A stretch of DNA of 64,000 bases from JANWXD01 sp035575135 (GCA_035575135.1 DATLYE010000032.1:1-64000), one strand, 5' to 3'; counted from the stretch's first letter, positions 32,297-41,699 are shown. The notes: generated from the sequence alone by a model not told the origin. Program-made: numbers and translations.

Positions 32297-32766
32297 GGCT
32301 GGACTGCCTCCGCCTTGGCCTGCCCGTTCAAGGCCGTGCTGTCACGCTTCGGGCCCAGTCCGAGCGCAATGAGGGACAGGGAGTTGATCTTGCCGGTAGC
32401 ATCCAGGTGGTTATCCTGCTGGAAACGCCTGAGCGCCTCCACGGATTCCGGACCCCAGACTCCGGTGGCCGGCCCCTCGAGATAACCCCGCGCGATCAAG
32501 GCCTCCTGGATTTCGCGGTACCGCTCCGGCGTGGGCTGCTGCTGTCCTAGACGCCAGCTGGCGACCGCTTTGCGGCGCACCCGTTTGCGGATGGTGGCTC
32601 GCTTAGTGGGGCGCCTGGAGGAAACGGTACGCTTGGAAGGTGTGTTCTTTTCCACCCGCGTCCCTGAGGACGGGGCCGCAGCGGGGCGGCTCCTTCGCTG
32701 CTGGGCGGCTACCGGCCCCAGGCCGAGAAGAAGCACGCACAGCAGGGCGAGCCAGGCGCGTCGCAT
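32293..32766 (-). CDS. Exported protein with a C-terminal peptidoglycan-binding domain
   Basis: I start at the ATG at 32766 (157 residues) rather than the TTG two codons upstream. A signal peptide (about 1-22) is followed by a strongly basic Arg/Lys/Ser-rich linker (about 25-75). From about 80 comes a PG-binding type 1 fold with IQEALIARGYLEGPATGVWGP and VEALRRFQQDNHL (given in parts). It has no enzymatic domain, so it probably anchors to or senses the wall. It is translationally coupled to ald. Confidence 0.78.
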   Translation of the reverse strand: MRRAWLALLCVLLLGLGPVAAQQRRSRPAAAPSSGTRVEKNTPSKRTVSSRRPTKRATIRKRVRRKAVASWRLGQQQPTPERYREIQEALIARGYLEGPATGVWGPESVEALRRFQQDNHLDATGKINSLSLIALGLGPKRDSTALNGQAKAEAVQP

Positions 32767-32820
32767 CGGCAATTTCAGTCTAGCAAAAGGTGGTTTCCGG
32801 ACGGGAAATGCCCGCGCAGG

Positions 32821-34401
32821 CTACGGCTGCGCCGGTAGCGTGCCCGCCGGGAAGACGCTCGCCCACTCCACCGCGCGGCTGCTCCGGCGCCCCATCGGGG
32901 AGACCGCCCGCTTTACGTGGAAGGCGACTGCGTCCCCGGGTTTCAGAGAGGCCTGGACCTGCTTGATGTCCTCGATGCCCTTGACCGGCCTGCGATTCAC
33001 CGAAAGGATGATGTCATTGGGCCGCAGCCCGATGTCTTCGGCAAACGAGCCGGGATCCACGCGGGTAATAACGAGTGCTCCCGGGCCGTCGTAGCCGATT
33101 TCTTCCCGGTCGGCTTGCGTAAGATTTCGCACGTAGAGCCCGAACTTGGCGCCGCTCGCCGGACGCTCCTCCGGGGCGGGCTCGGCTTCGCCGCCTCGAA
33201 TACGCGGGTTCCGCGCCCAGACCTGGAAGCGGTCTCCGATGGTCACCCGCACATCCTGCCTCTTGCCTTCCCGCAGGATCGTCAGCGTAGCCTCCGACCC
33301 AATCGGCGCACTCGCCACGCGTTCCACCAGGTCGTCCCCGCTCTGCACGGGCTGGCCGTTCATGGCGATGATGATGTCCTGCTCGCGCAAGCCCGCCTTA
33401 TCGGCCGGGCTGCCCGGTTCGACGGCATTCACGAATGCGCCGCGGTCGGCTCCGTAGACACGCAGCAGTTCCGGCGTCGTCCGCTCGAGGGAAACGCCGA
33501 TCGAACCGCGATTCACCCGCCCCGTCTTGATGATGTCGTTGTAGACCCGCACCGCCGTGTTGACCGGAAGCGCGAAGCCCACACCCTGAGAGGTCCCGTT
33601 GTTGGTGGCGATGGCGGTGTTGATGCCGATCACTTCGCCGCGGATATTCAGCAGCGGCCCGCCGCTGTTGCCGGGGTTGATTGCGGCATCCGTCTGAATG
33701 AATCGCTGGAACTGCTCCATGCCCGGCCGCCCTTTGGCGCTAATAATTCCGGCCGTGACGGTGGCCTCCAGTCCGAAGGGCGAGCCGATGGCGATGGCCC
33801 ACTCGCCGACCTGCACGGCGTCCGAGTTGCCAATCTTCACCGGCACCAGCTTGCGGCCCGTGTCAATCTTGATCACAGCCAGGTCCGTTTCCCGGTCCAC
33901 GCCCACAAGGCGGGCCTGGTATTCCTTCGGATCGCCGTTCAGCTTGACTTTGATCCGGTCGGCGCGGTCCACCACGTGGTTGTTGGTGAGGATGTATCCG
34001 TTGGGGTCCACGATCATCCCCGAACCGTTGCCGGGCAGTCTTCGGGGCTGGGGCAGATTGAACGGCGTGTTGGGGAAGAAGCGGCGGAACAGGTCAAAAC
34101 CGGGTTCCTCCTCGTCCTCCTCCTGGGCGCCGCCGCGTTCCGAGCGCGACTCCCGCAGTCCGTACTCGCTCGTGATGTTCACCACCGACGCCCCCACCTT
34201 CCGGGCGATTTCGCTGATGGCGTTGGACAGCTCGGCAGGTTCGGGGATCGTCAGGGGTGCAGCGTCTGGGGCTGCCTGACCCCGCGCCGCCCTCACGTCG
34301 GTCCCGATCAAGGTTCCGATCAGGATTCCCAGCGAGAGGGTCAGCAGCAAGAGGCCGAAAGACAACAGTTTTTGTTTGCGGACCAGTTCACGGAAACTCA
34401 T
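32821..34401 (-). CDS. degP: HtrA/DegP-type periplasmic serine protease
   Basis: This is an envelope quality-control protease with two PDZ domains. The 526-residue protein has an N-terminal membrane anchor or signal (about 12-34), an acidic loop at 90-102, and a trypsin-like domain with the triad His142 (TNNHVVDR), Asp173 (ETDLAVI) and Ser246 (GNSGGPL). The first PDZ (about 310-400) has GAFVNAVEPGSPADKAGL. The second (about 425-510) has RVDPGSFAEDIGLRPNDII. The family is heat- or envelope-stress-induced elsewhere, but no sigma-E-like promoter was recognised here. Confidence 0.95.
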   Translation of the reverse strand: MSFRELVRKQKLLSFGLLLLTLSLGILIGTLIGTDVRAARGQAAPDAAPLTIPEPAELSNAISEIARKVGASVVNITSEYGLRESRSERGGAQEEDEEEPGFDLFRRFFPNTPFNLPQPRRLPGNGSGMIVDPNGYILTNNHVVDRADRIKVKLNGDPKEYQARLVGVDRETDLAVIKIDTGRKLVPVKIGNSDAVQVGEWAIAIGSPFGLEATVTAGIISAKGRPGMEQFQRFIQTDAAINPGNSGGPLLNIRGEVIGINTAIATNNGTSQGVGFALPVNTAVRVYNDIIKTGRVNRGSIGVSLERTTPELLRVYGADRGAFVNAVEPGSPADKAGLREQDIIIAMNGQPVQSGDDLVERVASAPIGSEATLTILREGKRQDVRVTIGDRFQVWARNPRIRGGEAEPAPEERPASGAKFGLYVRNLTQADREEIGYDGPGALVITRVDPGSFAEDIGLRPNDIILSVNRRPVKGIEDIKQVQASLKPGDAVAFHVKRAVSPMGRRSSRAVEWASVFPAGTLPAQP

Positions 34402-34434
34402 ACGCGCCCGCGCTCCGAAGCGGCGTTGGCTTCA

Positions 34435-35346
34435 TTATAGCGCAGAGGTCCTTTCCCGCGCCTCCGGTTTACCACCTGTGGGTTTCAGTTCCACAAGCAG
34501 CACGCCCGCCAGAATCAGCATCGCGCCCGCCGCGGCGCGCACCGAAAGAACCTCCCCTGCGACGAGATAAGAAGTCAGCCAGGCGAACACCGGTTCCAGC
34601 GCGAAGATGAGGGCTGTTCGCGTGGGCGTGGTGCGCCGCTGGGCCCAGACCTGGACCGTGAACGCCAAAGCAGTGGCGAGCAGTCCCGTGACCACGACCG
34701 CTCCGATGACGCGCAAGCTCCACCGCACGCGCACCGGCTCGGCCCACCAGCAGCCTGCCAGGGCCAGCGCCGCCGCCGTGGCGATCTGTACAAGGCTCAG
34801 TTCCTCCACACGCACGCGCGGGGCATAGTGCCCCACTGCCAGGATATGGGTCGCGAACCCGACGGCACACACCAGCGTCAACCCGTCCCCCAGGCCCATT
34901 CGCAGGCTCGAACCCTCCAGCGTGAGCAGGGCGAGCCCGCACGTGGCCGCCGCCGCTCCGGCCCACTCTGAAGAGCCCGCCCGGGAGCGGCCTACGGCCG
35001 CGGCCAAGAGGGGCACCAGCACTACGGAAAGGCCGGTGATGAAGGCGGACTTAGAGGGCGTCGTGAAACGCAGCCCGAAGGTTTGGAACAGATACCCGGT
35101 AAACAGGCACAGGCCGGTCACCACACCCGCGCGCAGGACGCGTCGCTCGATTCGCAACGGTCCACGCGCCCGGAAGCCTACGGCCAAGGCTGCGGAGGCC
35201 AGCGTGAAGCGCAGCGCCAGAAACAGCAGGGTCGAAACATCCTCCAGGGCCTCCTTGACGAGGACGAAGGTGGCGCCCCAGATAAGCGTGATCAAAACCA
35301 GGGCGGCGTCTGCCTGCCAGGCCGGACGGATTGCCCTGGCGGTCAT
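34435..35346 (-). CDS. EamA-family (DMT superfamily) transporter
   Basis: The ATG at 35346 overlaps the M20 peptidase stop (ATGA) and gives 303 residues, so I prefer it to an upstream in-frame start inside the peptidase gene. It has about ten hydrophobic segments in two homologous halves, with LITLIWGATFVLVKEAL near the start and ALIFALEPVFAWLTSYL in the second half, typical of EamA. It is probably an exporter of amino acids or related metabolites. Coupling to a peptidase would fit export of amino acids, but this is inference. Confidence 0.87.
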   Translation of the reverse strand: MTARAIRPAWQADAALVLITLIWGATFVLVKEALEDVSTLLFLALRFTLASAALAVGFRARGPLRIERRVLRAGVVTGLCLFTGYLFQTFGLRFTTPSKSAFITGLSVVLVPLLAAAVGRSRAGSSEWAGAAAATCGLALLTLEGSSLRMGLGDGLTLVCAVGFATHILAVGHYAPRVRVEELSLVQIATAAALALAGCWWAEPVRVRWSLRVIGAVVVTGLLATALAFTVQVWAQRRTTPTRTALIFALEPVFAWLTSYLVAGEVLSVRAAAGAMLILAGVLLVELKPTGGKPEARERTSAL

Positions 35347-36587
35347 TCTGCCGCGACACCGGGGTCCCGCAGCAGCAGGAACAACGTGAGGAGAATGCGC
35401 TTCAGACCAAGGTCGCGCCCGTCCGGGCGGTACCACTCCCCGAGCGTGTGCGCGCCGCCGCCCTGACCTCCGGCGCCGATGGAGACCGCCGGAATGCCCA
35501 TCGAGAGCGGGATGTTGGCATCCGTCGAAGCGCAGTCCAGCCGGGAGCGAATCCCAAGGTAGGCGTCTACAGCGCGCAAATAGGCCAGCAGCGGAGCGTC
35601 CTCCGGCAGCCTCCCGCCCGGCCTCGCCCCGATCTCCCGGACGCGCGCCACCACCTTGCCGGCCGTGGCTCTCTCGTTTTCCACGGCGACCGCCCGCTCG
35701 ACCGCCGCGGCCAGCATGGCCGACATTTCCTCCACCCGGCGCGCGCTTTCGGAGCGGATGTCCACCTTGGCACGGGCGGAGGCGGGAATCGAGTTGACAC
35801 TGGAGCCGCCTTCGATCATCCCGAAGCTGTACGACACGCGGGGCCCTTCGGCGCCGTTGGCGCCGTGTTCGGTCAGAAGCGCCACAGCCCGGCCGAGAGC
35901 GTGAATCGGGTTGCCCACTCCGTAATCGCTCCAGCTATGTCCGCCCGGACCCGTGATGGTGATCTCAAAGCGCCGGCTTTCCAGGGCCTGGCAGGTGATG
36001 TGATCGGTCGAAGGCCCGTCCAGCACGACCAGCGCTTTGAGGTCGCCGGCTACCGGAGAATGCCGGCACAGGTACCGCATGCCGCTCAGGTTGCCCTCGC
36101 CCTCCTCGCCGACGTTGGCAACCAGCAGGAGGCCGGCCCGGCGGTCGGCGAGCGGGGGCGCCTCCTCGAGAGCTCTGGCCACTGCCAGCAGCGCCGCCAG
36201 GCCCGCACCGTTGTCCGAAACCCCGGGGCCGAGCAGGCGGCCGTCAGGCGCCAGCGTAATTTCCTCAGGGCTCCGGGGCGCCAGAACCGTGTCCAGGTGG
36301 GCCGTCAGCGCCACCCACGGACGAGTATCGTATCCCTTAGGGCGGGCCACGACGTTGCCCGAGCGGTCCAGGTGCGCATCGCACCCCAAGGCACGAAACT
36401 GCTCGAGCATCCACTCAGCGCGCTGCTGCTCCAAGAACGTGGGAGCGGGAATGCGACACAGGGCCACGTGCTGCTCGTTGATCCATTGCCTGTGCCGGTT
36501 GAAGGCGCGCAGGCAGGCCGCCACGGTGCTGTCCTCCAGCAGCGCCTCGACCCGCACCGTCGCTGGTTTGTCGAGCCCACGAGCCAT
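35343..36587 (-). CDS. M20-family zinc metallopeptidase
   Basis: This 414-residue protein is a cytoplasmic dizinc peptidase or amidase. It has TAHLDTVLAP (first metal His and Asp), GPGVSDNGAGLAAL (bridging Asp), VGEEGEGNLSG (catalytic Glu pair), a dimerisation domain with GPGGHSWSDYG, and a late metal His in GGGAHTLGEW. The layout resembles tripeptidase (PepT) and related members, but the substrate cannot be assigned. It is coupled to the EamA transporter gene downstream. Confidence 0.88.
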   Translation of the reverse strand: MARGLDKPATVRVEALLEDSTVAACLRAFNRHRQWINEQHVALCRIPAPTFLEQQRAEWMLEQFRALGCDAHLDRSGNVVARPKGYDTRPWVALTAHLDTVLAPRSPEEITLAPDGRLLGPGVSDNGAGLAALLAVARALEEAPPLADRRAGLLLVANVGEEGEGNLSGMRYLCRHSPVAGDLKALVVLDGPSTDHITCQALESRRFEITITGPGGHSWSDYGVGNPIHALGRAVALLTEHGANGAEGPRVSYSFGMIEGGSSVNSIPASARAKVDIRSESARRVEEMSAMLAAAVERAVAVENERATAGKVVARVREIGARPGGRLPEDAPLLAYLRAVDAYLGIRSRLDCASTDANIPLSMGIPAVSIGAGGQGGGAHTLGEWYRPDGRDLGLKRILLTLFLLLRDPGVAAE

Positions 36588-36655
36588 CGCCTCACAGTGT
36601 ACGCTATCCCCTCCCCCTTTGAAGGCGAACGAGATCTGACGCCCCGGGCGCTGCC

Positions 36656-37852
36656 TCAGAGCCGCAGGTTGGCTTCCAGTTTCTCGTTGCTGCGCAGCAT
36701 CTCGTCCCAGGTGACGGTGCGCTCGTTGTAAGCCGCCATGCGGCCCAGGATCGCCGTCAGATTGCTCTCGACGCTCTCGGCGGCGTTGTTCAACAGCCGG
36801 CCGCTGCGGATGCTCTCGATGAAATTCTTGACATTTGCGATGGCGCCCTCACGAAACGTGTCGTCCTTTTCCACGCCGGGCCAGGGGTTGTCTCCCGTGA
36901 TCCTGACGAATCCCCCGTAATGAGAATCCACGGTGCCGGAGGTTCCGTAGACCCGAATGCACATGTCGTGAAAGCCCTTGGTGAACTGCGCGGAGCTGAA
37001 GTCCGCCCGCACATCGCCCGGGTACCAGTAGGTGACCAGGAAATGATCCCAGCAATCGCCCACGTCCACGCGGGCTTTGCGGCCGCCGGTGCCGAAGGCC
37101 CGCAGGGGATGGGATTGGAGATACCAGTTGGCTACATCCAGGACGTGGATGTTCTGCTCGACGATAATGTCGCCCGAAAGGGCTTTATCGAAGACCCAGT
37201 TCCGCAGACGTGCCTCGGCCGGGGGCGCGCCGGGGGGCGCCTGCGGCCGCAGGCGCCCGGTGTGATAAAACACGTGGCCGAGCACCGGCGCTCCAATGGC
37301 GCCTGCATGGACCCGCCGGGCGGCTTCCTGGAAGGCGGGCTGGGCGCGGGTCTGAAAATCCACCAGAAAACTCACCTTGCCCCTGGCCTTTTCGCCGGAC
37401 TCCAGAATGCTTTTGCAGCCCGCCACGTCCACCGCCACGGGTTTTGCCAGAAAAACATGTTTGCCTGCGGCGACCGCCGCAGCGGCCTGCTCCGGGTGAA
37501 AATAGGGCGGGCTCTCGATCGCGACGGCGTCGAGCCGGGAAGCGAGCAGGTCTTTGTAGCCTTCCAGACCGCGGTACAGACGCGCGCGATCCACCTTGAA
37601 CTTCTCCGCCGTCGCCTCCAGTTTGTCGCGGAAGGGATCGTGGAGAGCCACGATGCGGGTGGTGGTGAACTCGACAAAGTGGCCGCCGATCCAGTTACCG
37701 CGGCCGCCGCAGCCGATGATGCCGAGTTCCACGGCAGAGTTGGCCTGCGTGCCGAAAACGGTCTGAGGCGGGAGCACCATCAGCCCGCCCGCAGCGATCG
37801 AAGAGTGCAGAAACCGCCGCCGTGACGTCGGAGACGAAGCCGAGTTTGCCAT
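36656..37852 (-). CDS. Tat-exported Gfo/Idh/MocA-family oxidoreductase
   Basis: The start at 37852 has an excellent AGGAGGAGG ribosome-binding site, which rules out the longer frame. The 398-residue product begins with a twin-arginine signal (SRRRFLHSSIAAGG), then a Rossmann fold (LGIIGCGGRGNWIGG), and the AKPVAVDVAGCKS segment in the place of the usual EKP motif. The C-terminal half has the family beta-sheet. Family members oxidise or reduce sugars, or hydrolyse glycosides by a redox mechanism with tightly bound NAD. Export with a bound cofactor fits the Tat route. It lies 59 bases from the sugar-binding lipoprotein gene. Confidence 0.87.
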   Translation of the reverse strand: MANSASSPTSRRRFLHSSIAAGGLMVLPPQTVFGTQANSAVELGIIGCGGRGNWIGGHFVEFTTTRIVALHDPFRDKLEATAEKFKVDRARLYRGLEGYKDLLASRLDAVAIESPPYFHPEQAAAAVAAGKHVFLAKPVAVDVAGCKSILESGEKARGKVSFLVDFQTRAQPAFQEAARRVHAGAIGAPVLGHVFYHTGRLRPQAPPGAPPAEARLRNWVFDKALSGDIIVEQNIHVLDVANWYLQSHPLRAFGTGGRKARVDVGDCWDHFLVTYWYPGDVRADFSSAQFTKGFHDMCIRVYGTSGTVDSHYGGFVRITGDNPWPGVEKDDTFREGAIANVKNFIESIRSGRLLNNAAESVESNLTAILGRMAAYNERTVTWDEMLRSNEKLEANLRL

Positions 37853-37911
37853 GATTTTCCTCCTCCTAGCCGCTGATCCCACCCCGCAGGCTCCGGACCC
37901 TCTTGCGGCGC

Positions 37912-38883
37912 TCATGGCTGCTTCAGATAGGCCTCTACGTTGCTGGCATCAATGAGCGTCGTCCCGGTGTCAATGAAGACCGGCAGCGGCGAGCGGGTGT
38001 CGCGGGCCCAGTTCTGGTCCAGCCGCTCCGGTTTGTTGTGATAGAGGTCGTCGAGAACCTTGACGCCGTAGTAGGCCATGGTGTAAGGCTTCTGCGCGAT
38101 GGTCGCGTAGATCATTCCCTTCTGAATCCACTCGAGGGTGCTCCGATTGGTGTCCATGGCGATCAGCGTCTTGCCTGTCACTTTTTGCCGGTCCAGCACG
38201 TCGGCCACTTCCTGGCAAGAAAGCGCCTCCAGGCACACGAACGCATCCGGCACCGGCTTAACTGTCTCGAGGATCTTCTTCGTCGTCTCGAAGGCCACCA
38301 CAGGGTCGCCCTTCATATCCACCGTCTGCACGATCCGGATGCCGGGATGCTGGATCAGCACGCGCTTGTATCCCTCCATCCGCTCGACGAGGTTCCCCTG
38401 ACCGACGATGGTGTAAAAGACCACGTTACCCTTGCCGCCCAACCGCTTGACCAGCAGCTCGGCACCGAGCTGCCCGGCCTCGTAATTGTCCGTACCCACA
38501 AACAGCAGTCGCTTGCTATCCGGGACGTCCGCATCCACGGTGATGACGGGGATTCCCTTGGCGATCGCCGCGTCAATGGCAGGGCGCAGCACGTCCGGAT
38601 TCGCCGCCGAGACCATGATCCCCGCGGGCGCGGGCTGCCGGGCCACAACTTGCTCGAAGGCCTCCCGCTCCCCTTGGGGGTCATACGATTCGGGTCCCAC
38701 CATCTCGCTCTTGACGCCGAGCTGGCGGGCCGCCGCCGCCATTCCGGCCGCCGCCTCCTGCCAGTAAGCGATCTTCACATTGGAGGTGACCAGGAAATAG
38801 GCTTCTGTAGCTTCGTGACGTCCGCCGCCGCAGCCGGCAAGCCAGAGCGCGGAGGTTAAGGCTGCTATCGTGACGGTTCGCAT
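37912..38883 (-). CDS. Periplasmic sugar-binding lipoprotein (ABC type), orphan
   Basis: This 323-residue protein has a lipoprotein signal with lipobox LAGC (Cys18) and a type I periplasmic binding fold of the ribose/LacI type: MVGPESYDPQGEREAFEQ, PAGIMVSAANPDVLRPAID, KGIPVITVDADVPDSKRL, FVGTDNYEAGQLGAELL, IAMDTNRSTLEWIQ. Such proteins deliver sugars to an ABC permease, but no permease or ATPase for it is in this cluster. The ATG at 38883 fits the signal peptide. A longer frame upstream lacks one. Confidence 0.9.
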   Translation of the reverse strand: MRTVTIAALTSALWLAGCGGGRHEATEAYFLVTSNVKIAYWQEAAAGMAAAARQLGVKSEMVGPESYDPQGEREAFEQVVARQPAPAGIMVSAANPDVLRPAIDAAIAKGIPVITVDADVPDSKRLLFVGTDNYEAGQLGAELLVKRLGGKGNVVFYTIVGQGNLVERMEGYKRVLIQHPGIRIVQTVDMKGDPVVAFETTKKILETVKPVPDAFVCLEALSCQEVADVLDRQKVTGKTLIAMDTNRSTLEWIQKGMIYATIAQKPYTMAYYGVKVLDDLYHNKPERLDQNWARDTRSPLPVFIDTGTTLIDASNVEAYLKQP

Positions 38884-38970
38884 ACGGCCCTCTCTACTTG
38901 CGCTGAGCAAAGTATGAGTATATGTCCGGGGCCGCGCCCGAGCAAACCGCATCTCTGCTATGCTCGCCAC

Positions 38971-39180
38971 ATGGACACCGGCCCTTTCCGCATCGCACGC
39001 GCGTCCTGGAGCCCGGGCGACACGCGCGAGGTGGAGACGTGGCGTGTTGACCGGCAGGTAGGTCTGGAATACGATTCCTACCGGCGCGTCTACCTGGCCG
39101 ACGGGCATGAATGGATCATCGCCGGCCAGATCGCCAAGCCGGACGGCAAGAAGTACTACATCCTGGAGTGCGTGGGCTAG
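38971..39180 (+). CDS. Small protein of unknown function
   Basis: This 69-residue ORF lies alone on the plus strand inside a minus-strand cluster. From the ATG at 38971 it reads MDTGPFRIARAS and ends DGKKYYILECVG, with a mix of charged and aromatic residues that looks like a small beta-rich cytoplasmic protein. No ribosome-binding site is present. A TATGCT box about 12 bases upstream would fit a leaderless transcript. An in-frame ATG at 38914 would add 19 residues of less likely sequence. Family not recognised. Confidence 0.5.
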   Translation: MDTGPFRIARASWSPGDTREVETWRVDRQVGLEYDSYRRVYLADGHEWIIAGQIAKPDGKKYYILECVG

Positions 39181-39189
39181 CCGCCGGCC

Positions 39190-40029
39190 TCAACTAGTCA
39201 GCCTCCGCAGCAATGCCACGGCCTCGAGGATGTCGCGCCGCCGCTGGTCCGGGTCCTCGACCTCGCGTTCGATATTCAGCGGACCTCGGAATCCGATCTG
39301 CTTCAGCTTGGCGATGAAGCGTTCGATTCCGACCGAGCCTTTGCCGAGCGGCTGCTCCGTGCCAAGCGCGCCGGGTTTGTCCTTGGGCGGCCAGTCCCCG
39401 TCTTTGCAATGCACGGAGATGACGTGCGGCGCCAACACCTCCAGCGCCTCGATCGGATCCCCCGTGCCGTAGAGAATCATGTTGGCGGGATCGAAGTTGA
39501 TCCCCAGGTTGGGCCGCCCCACGTCTTTGAGGAACCCGAGCAGCACGTGCGCCGGTTCCTGGCCGGTCTCCAGAGCAAAGGTCTGGTTGTGTTTGGCCGC
39601 GTGATCGCAGATGCGGCGCACCAGGTCGCGCACGGCCACATAGTCCGGGTGGGTATTGTCCTCGGGCACGAAGCCGATGTGGCAGGCGATGCTGCCGACG
39701 CCGAGCGCGGCCGCAAAGTCGCTGATCTCGTACGTGCGCCGCTCGCGCTCCGCTCGCGTGGAGGCAGGGATGAATCCGACGGTCCGCTGCACGGTAGGCG
39801 CGTCGGCATAGCTCTCCCCGCTGTAGGCCGCGAAAATCGTCACCAAGGTGAACTCCTCGCTCGCCAGGGCGGCTTTCCACGCCGGCGCAGCTCCGTCCAG
39901 CTTCATATCCCCGGGGATGCCCATCTGGCCGCAGCGCACCCCCAGCCCTTTGACTTCCCGCAGCGTCTGGACCGGGTCAGGGCCGGCCCAAAACATCACA
40001 CCCACTTCCATCGGTTTCAGATCCGGCAT
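39190..40029 (-). CDS. Sugar phosphate isomerase/epimerase (xylose-isomerase-like TIM barrel)
   Basis: This 279-residue protein has the AP-endonuclease-2/xylose-isomerase TIM-barrel pattern: SIACHIGFVPED, QTFALETGQEPAHVLLGFL, LGINFDPANMILYG (metal-binding Asp), VISVHCKDGDWP (His) and LNIEREVED (Glu). It has no signal peptide, so it is cytoplasmic. It overlaps the second Gfo/Idh/MocA gene by 13 bases, and such pairs commonly act in sequence on unusual sugars or inositols. The precise substrate is unknown. Confidence 0.86.
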   Translation of the reverse strand: MPDLKPMEVGVMFWAGPDPVQTLREVKGLGVRCGQMGIPGDMKLDGAAPAWKAALASEEFTLVTIFAAYSGESYADAPTVQRTVGFIPASTRAERERRTYEISDFAAALGVGSIACHIGFVPEDNTHPDYVAVRDLVRRICDHAAKHNQTFALETGQEPAHVLLGFLKDVGRPNLGINFDPANMILYGTGDPIEALEVLAPHVISVHCKDGDWPPKDKPGALGTEQPLGKGSVGIERFIAKLKQIGFRGPLNIEREVEDPDQRRRDILEAVALLRRLTS

Positions 40030-41033
40030 GGGATTTTCTCTCCCCTTCGGTCTCTGGCTTCCACCATCAAGCGCGTCAGCTTCACGGCCGCCGCCGACTG
40101 CTCCGGCGGGCAGCGCTCGGGCGGCCGCCTGTGGATGCAGCAGTCAACAAAATACGCCAGCTCGGCCTCGTAGCCGTCGCGGCCGTCCACAGGCAGCGTT
40201 TCCCTCTCCGCCCCCGCGCGGTACAGGGCGGGCGGACCCACCGCCGAGCTGTACTCGATCGTCCCTTCTTCGGCCACCACGCTGTACTCCATCGAAAACG
40301 GAAAGGCCCCGGGATGGTGCCATCCTCCGGAAATTACCACGCCCCCGATGCCGGGGTAGTGGAGCTGGGCCGTGATCCAGTCCATGCCGCGGCCCAGATC
40401 TTCGTAGCCCACGGCCGAGACGGCTTCCGGCGGACCGAACAAGTGCAGACAAAAGTCCACGTCGTGAATCAGCAGATCGAAGACGCCGCCGCCGCTCGAG
40501 TCCTTATTGGCGAGCCAGGCGCTCCAGCCGGGGGCTGCGCAACGCCTGCGGAAGATCGCCGCCCGCACGGCGCCGACCCTGCCCGAGCGGATCGCATCCG
40601 CCAGCGCCACGTAATCGGGCCAGAAGCGCAGCACATGCGCCGTCATCAGGACCCGGCCGCTGTCGCGGGCCGCCGCCACCATGGCGTCCGCCGCGGCGCC
40701 GTCGAGCGCCATCGGCTTTTCAACCAGCACATGCTTGCCAGCGCCGAGAGCGGCGATCGCCACCTCCGCGTGAAGGTTCGTCGGCAGGCAGATGTCCACA
40801 GCTTCCAGTTCGGGATCGGCCACCGCTTCCTGCCAAGTGCGATACCTGCGCACGCCCGAGAAGTCAAAGCGCTCGCCCGGCCCGCCGATATTGCCCTGAA
40901 TGCCGCTCAGATCCCCTTCGAGCTTGCGCGGATCGCCGCTTACCACGGCGTGAAGCTCCGCCTGCGGCACGTTGCGGAGCGCCTTCAGGTGCGTGCTACC
41001 CATGAAGCCGAGGCCGATCACGCCGATTTTCAT
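40017..41033 (-). CDS. Cytoplasmic Gfo/Idh/MocA-family oxidoreductase
   Basis: From the ATG at 41033 this is a 338-residue protein with an N-terminal NAD(P) fold (KIGVIGLGFMGSTHLKAL), the EKPMALDGAAAD motif with the conserved Lys, and FDLLIHDVDFCLHLFG with the His-Asp pair near the active site. The likely reaction is NAD-dependent oxidation of a sugar, inositol or sugar acid. Unlike the relative at 36656 it has no export signal. It is translationally coupled to the TIM-barrel gene by a 13-base overlap. Confidence 0.89.
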   Translation of the reverse strand: MKIGVIGLGFMGSTHLKALRNVPQAELHAVVSGDPRKLEGDLSGIQGNIGGPGERFDFSGVRRYRTWQEAVADPELEAVDICLPTNLHAEVAIAALGAGKHVLVEKPMALDGAAADAMVAAARDSGRVLMTAHVLRFWPDYVALADAIRSGRVGAVRAAIFRRRCAAPGWSAWLANKDSSGGGVFDLLIHDVDFCLHLFGPPEAVSAVGYEDLGRGMDWITAQLHYPGIGGVVISGGWHHPGAFPFSMEYSVVAEEGTIEYSSAVGPPALYRAGAERETLPVDGRDGYEAELAYFVDCCIHRRPPERCPPEQSAAAVKLTRLMVEARDRRGEKIPCRI

Positions 41034-41075
41034 ACCAAACGAATATAACACCGGCGTGGGGGTCAGCCCGGCCTC

Positions 41076-41699
41076 TTACAGCGACATGTCCACGACGTCG
41101 AAGTGGAACCGCTCCGGCGGCAGCGACCAGACCGGCTCCGGCGTCATCTCGGCCCAGCGGGCAAACGCCGAGGAGGCCACCGGCGCGTTCAGGTAGAAGA
41201 GAAACTGGTCGGAGAAACATGCCAGAGGCGGCGGTTTGCGGAAGGTCAGCCGCAGACCCACGGCTTGCTGCAATGCCACGTCCCCGGCGATGACCCCTTT
41301 GTCGGCCAGCAGTTCGATGAAGCTGCGCCGGCCGGCGTGCGGCCACACATCCGGGCGCAACAAAGGCCGCAGCTGGGGGTGATTGGCGAAGGTGATCTCG
41401 CACTGGCGGATCCATTCCAGCACGGAGTCGCCCCACTTCCAGTGGGTCAGAAGCACCACGTACTGCTCGACCAGGTTCAGCGCCAGGTCCATCTTCCTCC
41501 GCTCCCGCTCCGCCTCTTCCACCAGCTCATCCTCCGGCACGGACGGGAGCAGCTCTTCGGACTCCACCAGAGTTGCCGCCATCTCCAGGATGTGGTCCAG
41601 GCGCCGCACCGCAGGCGTCGAACGCACCAGCAAGGGAGGCAGTTCATGGGTGGCGTCGCCGGGGATTTCCACATACCGCCGTTCTCCCACGGTCTCCAT
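41076..41699 (-). CDS. Protein of unknown function in the sugar cluster
   Basis: This 207-residue soluble protein has no signal or membrane segment. It is helical and acidic in the first half (VPEDELVEEAERERRKMDL), with a Trp-rich middle (LLTHWKWGDSVLEWIRQ) and a conserved-looking end (WSLPPERFHFDVVDMSL). I do not recognise the family. It lies between the cytoplasmic oxidoreductase gene and the exported isomerase gene, about 50 bases from each and in the same direction, so it is probably co-transcribed. Confidence 0.6.
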   Translation of the reverse strand: METVGERRYVEIPGDATHELPPLLVRSTPAVRRLDHILEMAATLVESEELLPSVPEDELVEEAERERRKMDLALNLVEQYVVLLTHWKWGDSVLEWIRQCEITFANHPQLRPLLRPDVWPHAGRRSFIELLADKGVIAGDVALQQAVGLRLTFRKPPPLACFSDQFLFYLNAPVASSAFARWAEMTPEPVWSLPPERFHFDVVDMSL

